From an uncultured Collinsella sp. (GTDB taxonomy: Bacteria; Actinomycetota; Coriobacteriia; Coriobacteriales; Coriobacteriaceae), in assembly GCA_937989795.1 (NCBI GenBank), contig CALKBB010000283.1, positions 1-7,063 on the forward strand: DNA of 7,063 nt. The letters run 5' to 3'. The position numbers and the translations under genes were made by a program. Of the stretch, positions 1-5,011 are shown in pieces; the stretch's first letter is position 1; every line of letters starts with the position of its first letter. The notes beneath the pieces are model-generated. The model was not told the DNA's origin. It ran no database searches and was given only the letters and a program-made list of their open reading frames with translations.

Positions 1-1303
1 GCGTAGAACCAAGCTGCTCGGAGAAAGAAGGCTTCTTGTCCGGCGAAGCAACGGGAGCGTCCGGCGCCTTATTCGAGTCGTCCTTGGAAGCATCGGAATC
101 AGGGGTTGCGTCAGAGCCGGAGCCGTTGTTAGAGCCGGTGTCAACGGACGAATCGCTCGAGCCGGTAGATGAGTTAGAGGTGTCAGCGCCGGTCGAACCA
201 GAAGCGTCGCTGTCCGTATTGCCGGCAGAGCTTGAAGACGAATCGCCCGCAGCAGAGCCGTTCGAATTGGAGCCGTTCGAGGTAGAGCCGTCGTTGGTAG
301 TGCCACCAGCCGAGCCATTACCGTCAGCATCGGTCGAGGGCGTATCCATCCTGTCATCGTTGGGATCGTCACTCGAGTCGTCATTCGAATCAGGTGTCGG
401 CGAGGGCGCCGGTGTGGGCTCGGGCTGCACGGGCGCCGCAGCGGCTGCCTCGTCCTCGGCGATATAAGCCAAGCAGTCCTTCAGCTCATTCTTATAACGA
501 TTCTTCCAGCCCTCATGATACTGGGGCTGGCTCGAATACTTGGTCGCCACGTTATTGACCACGCTGTTGGAAAGCGCCGTCACAAACTCGCGGTCGGTCA
601 TACTGTTAGAAAGGTTTGCCCAGCGGAAAAAGTCCTGGCAGCCACCGGTGCCGCACATATTGGTGATACTCCACACCATGCCCTTGACGCAGTCGGCACG
701 GCCGGAGAGGTCAATGCCAAGAGCGCTCTTGAGCCACGACTCGGTCACGGCATAGTACGAGTTGTACGCATAGGCATCCTGCAGCGCCGAGAACTCAGTA
801 GGATCGGTGTTGTAAGCGCCCTGGAAGGCCTCCTGCGCAATACGGCCAAGCTCGGTGAGCTGGCCGTTCGCATACATGGGGTTGTTCGCGTTGGAAATCT
901 CGCTGCCGCGATCGATTGCAGCCTTAAGCATGCCGTACTTAGCAGAATCGTAGTTGTAGACCTGCTTCATAAACGGAATGAGCGACCAACGACGGTCGAA
1001 CTGGTAATAGCCCAGCGCGTTATAGCCGTCGCCATACGAAAAGCCCTGGTTATAGTTGCCGTGACTCTCGTATTTGGTGAAGTACTTCATCTCGGCGGTC
1101 ACGTTGACAAACGAAACACCCTGAACCGACCTCAGCACGCCCGAGAAGGACTGCTGGGTGTAAAGGCCCTTATCGATATCGGTGGCATCCGAGGCAACAC
1201 CCGGCGTGGGCTCCTCGGCTATAGCGGTTGCGGGTGCGGCAACAGCGCCAAACGAAAGCGCCAACGTCAGGCCCGCAACAATCGCGGAATGCTTGGGTTG
1301 CAT
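1..1303 (-). CDS. Secreted protein with probable lysozyme-like (VgrG3 C-terminal type) domain and long Ser/Asp-rich tail, 3' end outside window
   Basis: The frame is open from the ATG at 1303 to the window edge, giving 434 codons and no stop. The start is supported by AGGGAGG at 1314-1308, 4 nt upstream. Residues 1-29 form a signal peptide: lysine and histidine near the N-terminus, a hydrophobic core, and an A-x-A site with likely cleavage after A29. Residues about 60-280 form one globular domain. The segment around residues 78-106 (YESHGNY, then GDGYNALGYYQF) resembles the lysozyme-like domain at the C-terminus of VgrG3-type effectors, with E79 as candidate catalytic acid; this is pattern recognition, not an alignment. 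Four cysteines (C205, C217, C222, C277) could form extracellular disulfides. A Pro/Thr/Glu hinge at 291-304 leads into a low-complexity region rich in Ser, Asp, Asn and Gly up to residue 434, as in cell-wall-spanning linkers. A cell-wall anchor may lie beyond the edge. Inferred role: cell-wall cleavage or remodelling outside the membrane. The secreted modular design is firm; the enzyme assignment is tentative. Confidence 0.75.
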   Translation of the reverse strand, partial: MQPKHSAIVAGLTLALSFGAVAAPATAIAEEPTPGVASDATDIDKGLYTQQSFSGVLRSVQGVSFVNVTAEMKYFTKYESHGNYNQGFSYGDGYNALGYYQFDRRWSLIPFMKQVYNYDSAKYGMLKAAIDRGSEISNANNPMYANGQLTELGRIAQEAFQGAYNTDPTEFSALQDAYAYNSYYAVTESWLKSALGIDLSGRADCVKGMVWSITNMCGTGGCQDFFRWANLSNSMTDREFVTALSNSVVNNVATKYSSQPQYHEGWKNRYKNELKDCLAYIAEDEAAAAAPVQPEPTPAPSPTPDSNDDSSDDPNDDRMDTPSTDADGNGSAGGTTNDGSTSNGSNSNGSAAGDSSSSSAGNTDSDASGSTGADTSNSSTGSSDSSVDTGSNNGSGSDATPDSDASKDDSNKAPDAPVASPDKKPSFSEQLGST

Positions 1304-1429
1304 ACATCCTCCCTGCATTGGTGTAGTTAAAGTGCAGTTTGCAAAGATGGTTTCAGTATTACAGCTCCCCGTTTGTTGCACAACAACCCATCGGTAAACG
1401 GCAACAGCCCTCCGCGAAATCTAAAGGAA
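1304..1429 (-). promoter_or_regulatory. Intergenic region with candidate promoter of the secreted-protein gene
   Basis: This 126-nt gap holds the leader of the secreted-protein gene. On the minus strand a weak sigma70-like pair is visible: TTGTGC at 1383-1378, a 17-nt spacer, then AATACT at 1360-1355, which would start transcription near 1348. The -35 overlaps a short dyad (TTGTTG, 2 nt, CAACAA at 1373-1386). A wider repeat, CCGTTT at 1369-1374 with AAACGG at 1396-1401, encloses it, so an operator is possible. No GC-rich hairpin followed by a T-run was found behind the hepT stop, so no intrinsic terminator separates the two genes. Hexamer matches are poor and the promoter call is weak. Confidence 0.3.
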
Positions 1430-1849
1430 TTAAACAAACTGGTCGTCGGGAGCCAGCAGAAGCTCGCCGTAACGCTCCATCAGCCCGTCTCTCAGCTGAC
1501 AGAAAGCGGGGATATAGACGTTCAAGATACGCTGAATCAAATCTTGAGCGAGCTTGTTGTCATAGATATGGACATTCGTATTGCGGTCTCTGAGCATATC
1601 TAGCCAGGCTGCCTCATCAATAAAGTCGTAGAATCGGTAGGACTCCTTCAAGATGGCACGAGGAGACCCCGACGCGGCAAGCGTGGCACCCTCATACTCG
1701 AGCAGACGCTTAAGGAGCTTCCAGCTCAGTTCAAATTGAAGATTGAGCTTATTAATCAATCCACTCTGAACAAAATCATTGTTGAGATCCTGATTAGGCG
1801 CATCCTCAAGATTCGCCAAGGCGCTGGCAAAGTTCTCATATTTTTTCAT
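1430..1849 (-). CDS. hepT: HepT-like HEPN-domain protein (HI0074 / nucleotidyltransferase substrate-binding family), putative toxin
   Basis: A 139-residue helical protein of the family annotated as nucleotidyltransferase substrate-binding protein (HI0074 type), which overlaps the HepT toxins. Family-like segments are LQFELSWKLLK at residues 37-47, the GSPRAILKESYRF region at about 61-73, and the HEPN active-site motif R89-N90-x3-H94-x-Y96. In characterised HepT proteins the R-x4-H-x-Y motif gives ribonuclease activity, and the partner MntA blocks it by attaching AMP to the motif tyrosine. Arg, His and Tyr are all present here, so an active RNase that can be neutralised is plausible. The ATG at 1849 lies inside the upstream mntA-like gene (14-nt overlap). 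No good Shine-Dalgarno sits at normal spacing, which suggests translation coupled to the antitoxin gene. Base composition looks more AT-rich than the suf genes. The family call is firm; toxicity is inferred. Confidence 0.87.
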   Translation of the reverse strand: MKKYENFASALANLEDAPNQDLNNDFVQSGLINKLNLQFELSWKLLKRLLEYEGATLAASGSPRAILKESYRFYDFIDEAAWLDMLRDRNTNVHIYDNKLAQDLIQRILNVYIPAFCQLRDGLMERYGELLLAPDDQFV

Positions 1850-2123
1850 ACAGAATCACACCATCCCTGGCAATTTCATCGAGCAATTGCTGCGATAAGG
1901 ACTCGTCGAGATTGACGACATCTACATCTAAAAGAGTATCAAGACGCTCCTCGATCAAATATGAGAAACGGCCGAAATCCCGGCAACCTGCTACGGCGAT
2001 GTCAATATCGCTCTTAGGCAAGCTGTCACCTCGAGCGCGAGAGCCAAACAGCACAACCTTCTCGGCGTCACATTCCCGAGCAAAAACTTCGATTTGCTTG
2101 TACACCTTGTCGAGAGATGCCAT
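1836..2123 (-). CDS. mntA: MntA-like minimal nucleotidyltransferase (MNT domain), putative antitoxin
   Basis: A 95-residue single-domain nucleotidyltransferase of the polymerase-beta superfamily, the usual size for the HI0073/MntA group. The signature is complete: LFGSRARGD at residues 25-33 with G27-S28, catalytic D39 and D41 in SDIDIAV, and the third carboxylate at D68 in DVDVV. Characterised MntA enzymes use ATP to attach AMP to the tyrosine of the HepT active-site motif and so silence the toxin. The same job is inferred here because the adjoining gene carries that tyrosine. The ATG at 2123 is chosen because AGGGG at 2133-2129 sits 5 nt upstream; the in-frame GTG at 2129 would overlap this site. 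The gene begins 8 nt after the Rrf2 stop, and its ribosome binding site overlaps that stop codon. It overlaps the HEPN gene by 14 nt at its 3' end. Here the antitoxin precedes the toxin, as in the HI0073-HI0074 pair. Confidence 0.88.
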   Translation of the reverse strand: MASLDKVYKQIEVFARECDAEKVVLFGSRARGDSLPKSDIDIAVAGCRDFGRFSYLIEERLDTLLDVDVVNLDESLSQQLLDEIARDGVILYEKI

Positions 2124-2131
2124 TTGCACCC

Positions 2132-2563
2132 CTACAGCTTAATGTCAAAGTTGATCTCGGGGACGGCGGCTAAGTCGGCCAACGTCACGCCGTCGACGTA
2201 CTTTTCGATTACGTCGTCCAGCCCGCGCCAGAACTTGACGGTCGAGCACAGGTCGCTGCGGGTACAGCTGTTGTCGATGCCGTCGCACGCCACCGGAGCC
2301 GTGCTGCCCTCGACGGCACGCAGGATGTCGCCGGCGCGCACCTCGGCCGGGTCCTTAGCCATCATGTAGCCGCCGCCCTTACCGCGTACGCTCTTAAGCA
2401 GGCCCGCCTTCATAAGCGGACGGACCAGCTGTTCCAAATACTTTTGCGAGATGTGCTCGCGGTCGGCAACCTCGCGCAGGGCGATTTTGCCCTCGACGTC
2501 ACCAAGCGCTGCGATATAGATCATCAGACGGAGGGCATAGCGGCCCTTAGAAGAAATGAGCAT
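2132..2563 (-). CDS. Rrf2/IscR-family Fe-S-type transcriptional regulator, divergent from suf
   Basis: A 143-residue Rrf2-family regulator. The N-terminal winged helix-turn-helix is typical: SSKGRYALRLM at 4-14, LREVADREHISQKYLEQL at 29-46 (recognition region) and the wing VRGKGGGY at 59-66. Three cysteines follow at C93, C100 and C106, matching the cluster-binding loop of IscR, RirA and NsrR-type sensors. The IscR fourth ligand, a histidine three residues after the last cysteine, is V109 here, so another residue or molecule would have to complete a cluster. Position upstream of and divergent from sufCBDS makes control of suf, plus autoregulation, the obvious inference. The ATG at 2563 has GAGGG at 2573-2569, 5 nt upstream; the longer TTG-started reading at 2614 adds 17 residues unlike the family and would run through the inverted repeat. 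It appears to be the first gene of a transcript continuing into the MNT-HEPN pair. Whether it is a functional IscR, SufR or RirA equivalent cannot be decided from sequence. Confidence 0.93.
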   Translation of the reverse strand: MLISSKGRYALRLMIYIAALGDVEGKIALREVADREHISQKYLEQLVRPLMKAGLLKSVRGKGGGYMMAKDPAEVRAGDILRAVEGSTAPVACDGIDNSCTRSDLCSTVKFWRGLDDVIEKYVDGVTLADLAAVPEINFDIKL

Positions 2564-2584
2564 ACCTACCCTCTCATCGTTGCC

Positions 2585-2656
2585 GGGACAAAATACCAGG
2601 CTTGTTTGTCCCAAATCTTATGCACGCGGGGCAAACAAGCCTGATTATTATGTCCC
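2585..2656. repeat. Large nested inverted repeat, candidate double operator of the Rrf2 regulator
   Basis: Positions 2585-2612 and 2628-2656 are an imperfect inverted repeat of about 28 bp per arm with a 15-nt spacer. The inner 16 bp (2597-2612 with 2628-2643) match except one position that would be a G-T wobble; the outer parts match with one mismatch and a small asymmetric gap. Each arm is itself a dyad: GGGACAAA, 12 nt, TTTGTCCC on the left, and GGGGCA, 17 nt, TGTCCC on the right. This gives four GGGACA-like half-sites with dyad centres about 43 bp apart, roughly four helical turns. The block lies 21 nt upstream of the regulator's ATG and overlaps its likely promoter. Two bound regulator dimers is the favoured reading; a leader-RNA hairpin or a miniature mobile element are alternatives. 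Confidence 0.7.
2590..2595 (-). promoter_or_regulatory. Candidate extended -10 of the rrf2-mntA-hepT transcript
   Basis: On the minus strand TATTTT at 2595-2590 is preceded by TGG, making an extended -10 (TGnTATnnT). Transcription would start near 2583, about 20 nt before the ATG at 2563 and with the GAGGG ribosome binding site inside the leader. No convincing -35 is present. The element sits inside the left dyad of the inverted repeat, so a bound regulator would block it, which fits autorepression. CATAAT at 2655-2650 and TAAGAT at 2621-2616 are alternative -10 hexamers. Confidence 0.33.
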
Positions 2657-2677
2657 ACATCTAAAAAGTCGAGTGGA

Positions 2678-2701
2678 TTAGTCGGGTTTTCCCTTGACTA
2701 A
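2678..2701. promoter_or_regulatory. Dyad TTAGTC-N12-GACTAA overlapping the candidate suf -35, possible operator
   Basis: TTAGTC at 2678-2683 and GACTAA at 2696-2701 are perfect 6-bp inverted arms with a 12-nt spacer, the same spacer length as the left GGGACAAA dyad. A small GGG-TTTT-CCC dyad (2684-2693) lies between them. The right arm overlaps the -35 candidate TTGACT. GACTAA resembles the core of IscR type-1 half-sites, but the arms point the opposite way from that motif, so it is not a standard IscR box. Operator function is inferred from location and symmetry. Confidence 0.4.
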
Positions 2702-2721
2702 CGCCGAACCCATAGTAACTT
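2694..2721 (+). promoter_or_regulatory. Candidate promoter of sufCBDS
   Basis: TTGACT at 2694-2699 is a 5/6 match to the -35 consensus. After 16 nt, TAACTT at 2716-2721 is a poor -10 (3/6). Transcription would begin near 2728, giving a leader of about 58 nt before the sufC ATG. The -35 overlaps the TTAGTC/GACTAA dyad, so a factor bound there could exclude RNA polymerase. The weak -10 fits a controlled promoter but also leaves room for the true promoter to be elsewhere in 2657-2785. Confidence 0.42.
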
Positions 2722-2746
2722 TATTCCGAGAAGATTCCTAGGGTTT

Positions 2747-2766
2747 AGTACACCTATGAGTACACC
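2747..2766 (+). repeat. Tandem direct repeat AGTACACC in the sufC leader
   Basis: AGTACACC occurs at 2747-2754 and again at 2759-2766, a 12-bp period separated by TATG, between the candidate promoter and the sufC ribosome binding site. It may be chance, a protein site spaced a little over one helical turn, or a trace of local duplication. The ATG inside it (2756) is in frame with sufC but lacks a good ribosome binding site. Confidence 0.4.
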
Positions 2767-2785
2767 ATATACAGAGAGGGACAGC

Positions 2786-3586
2786 ATGAGCGCAAATCCG
2801 CTGCTTTCCATCGAAGGTCTGACCGCCTCCGTGGACGAAAAGACCATCCTCCACAACGTCAACCTCAACGTCGCCGCCGGCGAGACCCACGTGCTGATGG
2901 GACCCAACGGCGCCGGCAAGTCCACCCTCGGCCACCTGGTCATGGGCGACCCCGTCTACACCGTGCAGGACGGCCGCATCGTCTTTGACGGCCAGGACAT
3001 CACCGAGCTCACCACCGACAAACGCTCGCGCGCCGGCCTGTTCCTGAGCTTCCAGGCCCCGGTCGAGATCCCGGGCGTGCCGCTGTCGAGCTTTTTGCGC
3101 GCCAGCATCGCCGGCCGCCCCGGCCTGGAGATGAAGGGCAAGGAGTTCCGCCGTCGCGTCAAGGAGCTCGCGGCCGAGCTCAACATGGACACCGCCTACC
3201 TCAACCGCGAGCTGGGCGTGGGCTTCTCGGGCGGCGAGAAGAAGAAGGTCGAGATGCTCCAGCTCCTGCTGCTGCAGCCCAAGCTCGCCATCCTGGACGA
3301 AACCGACTCCGGCCTGGACGTCGACGCCCTGTCCACCGTCAGCCACGGCATGGACGCCTACCGCAAGAGCTGCGACGGCTCCATGCTCATCATCACGCAC
3401 AACACGCGCATCCTGGAGCATCTGGATGTCGACCGCGTCCACGTTATGGTCAAGGGCCACATCGTGCGCGAGGACGACGCCTCGCTCATCCCCTGGATCG
3501 ACAAGAACGGCTTTGAGACCTTCGAGCGCGAGGCCGCCGAGCAGCGCGCCCAGGCCGAGGCCGCCGCTGCCGAGCAGCAGGCGTAA
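2786..3586 (+). CDS. sufC: SufC, Fe-S cluster assembly ATPase
   Basis: A 266-residue ABC-type ATPase that works in the cytoplasm with SufB and SufD (SufBC2D); ATP hydrolysis drives the shape change that lets the scaffold build Fe-S clusters. All nucleotide-binding parts are present: Walker A GPNGAGKST at 39-47, Q-loop Q90 in SFQAPVEIPG (the SufC-type form), signature FSGGEKKK at 147-154, Walker B with LAILDETDSGLD at 167-178, and switch H205. There are no membrane segments, as expected for SufC. The last about 20 residues are an Ala/Glu/Gln-rich tail beyond the core, making the protein slightly longer than the common 245-260 residues. The ATG at 2786 is chosen for AGAGGG at 2775-2780, 5 nt upstream, and because the family-like N-terminus begins there; an in-frame ATG at 2756 would add ten unrelated residues. 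It is the first gene of the operon, with sufB 12 nt downstream. Confidence 0.97.
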   Translation: MSANPLLSIEGLTASVDEKTILHNVNLNVAAGETHVLMGPNGAGKSTLGHLVMGDPVYTVQDGRIVFDGQDITELTTDKRSRAGLFLSFQAPVEIPGVPLSSFLRASIAGRPGLEMKGKEFRRRVKELAAELNMDTAYLNRELGVGFSGGEKKKVEMLQLLLLQPKLAILDETDSGLDVDALSTVSHGMDAYRKSCDGSMLIITHNTRILEHLDVDRVHVMVKGHIVREDDASLIPWIDKNGFETFEREAAEQRAQAEAAAAEQQA

Positions 3587-3598
3587 AGGGGCGACGCA

Positions 3599-5011
3599 AT
3601 GACCAAGAACCGCACCGAGGTCGCGGACATCGACCGCAGCCTCTACGACTTCACCTATGGCGAGGAGGGATTCGAGCGTCTCGACGCCGGCATCACGCCC
3701 GACATCGTGCGCGAGATCAGCGCCAAGAAGGACGAGCCTCAGTGGATGCTCGACCTGCGCTTAAAGTCCCTCGAGATCTTCAACCGTTTTCCCGACCCGA
3801 CGTGGGGCCCCTCCATCGAGGGCCTGGACATGGACAACATCGTCACCTACGTCAAGCCCAACACCGACCAAAAGCACGACTGGGAGTCGGTGCCCGACGA
3901 CATCAAGAACACCTTTGAACGCCTGGGCATCCCAGAGGCCGAGCGCAGCTACCTGGCGGGCGTCGGCGCGCAGTACGACTCCGAACTCGTCTACCACAAC
4001 ATGCAGGACACGGCGTCCAAGATGGGTATCGTCTACTCCGGCATTGAGGAGGCCTTGCACGACCCGCAGTGGGAGCCGCTCATCCACGAGAAGTTTATGA
4101 CGCTCATCCCGCCCACCGACCACAAGTTTGCGGCCCTGCACGGCGCCGTGTGGTCGGGCGGCTCGTTTGTCTACGTGCCCAAGGGCACCAAGCTCGATTT
4201 TCCGCTGCAGAGCTACTTCCGCCTCAACGCCAAGGGCGCTGGCCAGTTTGAGCACACGCTCATCATCGTCGAAGACGATGCCGACCTGCACTTTATCGAG
4301 GGCTGCTCCGCGCCCAAGTACAACGTGGCCAACCTCCATGCCGGCGCTGTCGAGCTGTTTGTAGGCAAGCGCGCGCACCTGCGCTATTCGACCATCGAGA
4401 ACTGGTCCAAGAATATGTACAACCTCAACACCAAGCGTGCACGCGTGGACGAGGACGGCGACATCGAGTGGATCAGCGGTTCCTTCGGCAGCCACGTGGG
4501 CTACCTCTACCCCATGAGCGTGCTCAACGGTCGCCGCGCCCGCTCGAGCTTTACCGGCATCACCTTTGCCGGCGCCGGTCAGAACCTCGATACCGGTTGC
4601 AAGGTCGTGCTCAACGCGCCCGAGACCTCGGCAACCGTCGAGACCAAGGGCATCTCCAAGAGCGGCGGCATCCAGACGTTCCGCAGCTCTATCGTTGCCA
4701 CGCCCAAGGCTGAGGGGTCTAAGGCAACCGTGAGCTGCCAGTCGCTCATGCTCGACGACCAGAGCCGCTCCGACACCATCCCGGCCATGGACATCCGCGC
4801 CAAGAACGTCGACATCGGCCACGAGGCCACCATCGGCCGCATCGGCGACGACAAGGTGTTCTACCTGATGAGCCGCGGTATCTCGGAGGAAGAGGCCCGC
4901 ACCATGATCGTCAACGGCTTTGCCAACCCGGTCTCCAAGGAGCTGCCGCTGGAGTACGCCGTCGAGATGAACAACCTGATCAAGCTCGAGATGGAAGGAG
5001 CGATCGGATAA
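3599..5011 (+). CDS. sufB: SufB, Fe-S cluster assembly scaffold subunit
   Basis: A 470-residue SufB, close to the usual 465-495. It forms the SufBC2D complex and carries the sulfur-receiving site on which clusters are assembled. The N-terminal region has the SufB-typical PxWM segment (PQWMLDLRLKSLEIF at 47-61). The central beta-helix core includes C236 in EGCSAP, matching the E. coli SufB Cys254 sulfur-entry site, and C380 in SCQSLML, matching Cys405, a proposed cluster ligand and sulfur acceptor. H408-E409 in GHEATIGRIG match His433-Glu434 of E. coli; the preceding E. coli Glu432 is glycine here. The C-terminus, with FYLMSRGISEEEA and the NGFANPVSKELPLEYAVE stretch, is strongly typical. The start ATG has AGGGG at 3587-3591, 7 nt upstream. 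The stop TAA shares one base with the sufD ATG (TAATG), indicating coupled translation. Confidence 0.97.
   Translation: MTKNRTEVADIDRSLYDFTYGEEGFERLDAGITPDIVREISAKKDEPQWMLDLRLKSLEIFNRFPDPTWGPSIEGLDMDNIVTYVKPNTDQKHDWESVPDDIKNTFERLGIPEAERSYLAGVGAQYDSELVYHNMQDTASKMGIVYSGIEEALHDPQWEPLIHEKFMTLIPPTDHKFAALHGAVWSGGSFVYVPKGTKLDFPLQSYFRLNAKGAGQFEHTLIIVEDDADLHFIEGCSAPKYNVANLHAGAVELFVGKRAHLRYSTIENWSKNMYNLNTKRARVDEDGDIEWISGSFGSHVGYLYPMSVLNGRRARSSFTGITFAGAGQNLDTGCKVVLNAPETSATVETKGISKSGGIQTFRSSIVATPKAEGSKATVSCQSLMLDDQSRSDTIPAMDIRAKNVDIGHEATIGRIGDDKVFYLMSRGISEEEARTMIVNGFANPVSKELPLEYAVEMNNLIKLEMEGAIG

Noticed and set aside
36..467. Plus-strand reading frame rich in Ser, Glu, Pro and Val
   Set aside because: It is the reverse reading of the Ser/Asp/Asn-rich low-complexity region of the minus-strand secreted protein, with no independent support.
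515..1330. Plus-strand reading frame of 271 codons opposite the secreted-protein gene
   Set aside because: The minus strand has a signal peptide, a good ribosome binding site and a coherent domain over the same bases; the plus-strand product shows no recognisable features.
2564..2614. Longer form of the Rrf2 regulator starting at a TTG at 2614
   Set aside because: The added 17 residues are not family-like and would be encoded across the inverted repeat. The ATG at 2563 has a well-placed GAGGG and gives the normal Rrf2 N-terminus.
2585..2656. Inverted repeat as a miniature mobile element or a terminator
   Set aside because: No target-site duplication was found and no T-run follows either arm. 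Its promoter position and internal dyads fit an operator better, though a mobile element cannot be excluded without a genome-wide search.
2678..2701. Canonical IscR type-1 binding site at the suf promoter
   Set aside because: GACTAA resembles a half-site, but the arms are arranged AGTC...GACT rather than GACT...AGTC, and the flanking consensus bases are missing.
2756..2785. Upstream in-frame ATG for sufC at 2756
   Set aside because: No good ribosome binding site precedes it, and the ten extra residues are unlike SufC. The ATG at 2786 has AGAGGG at ideal spacing.
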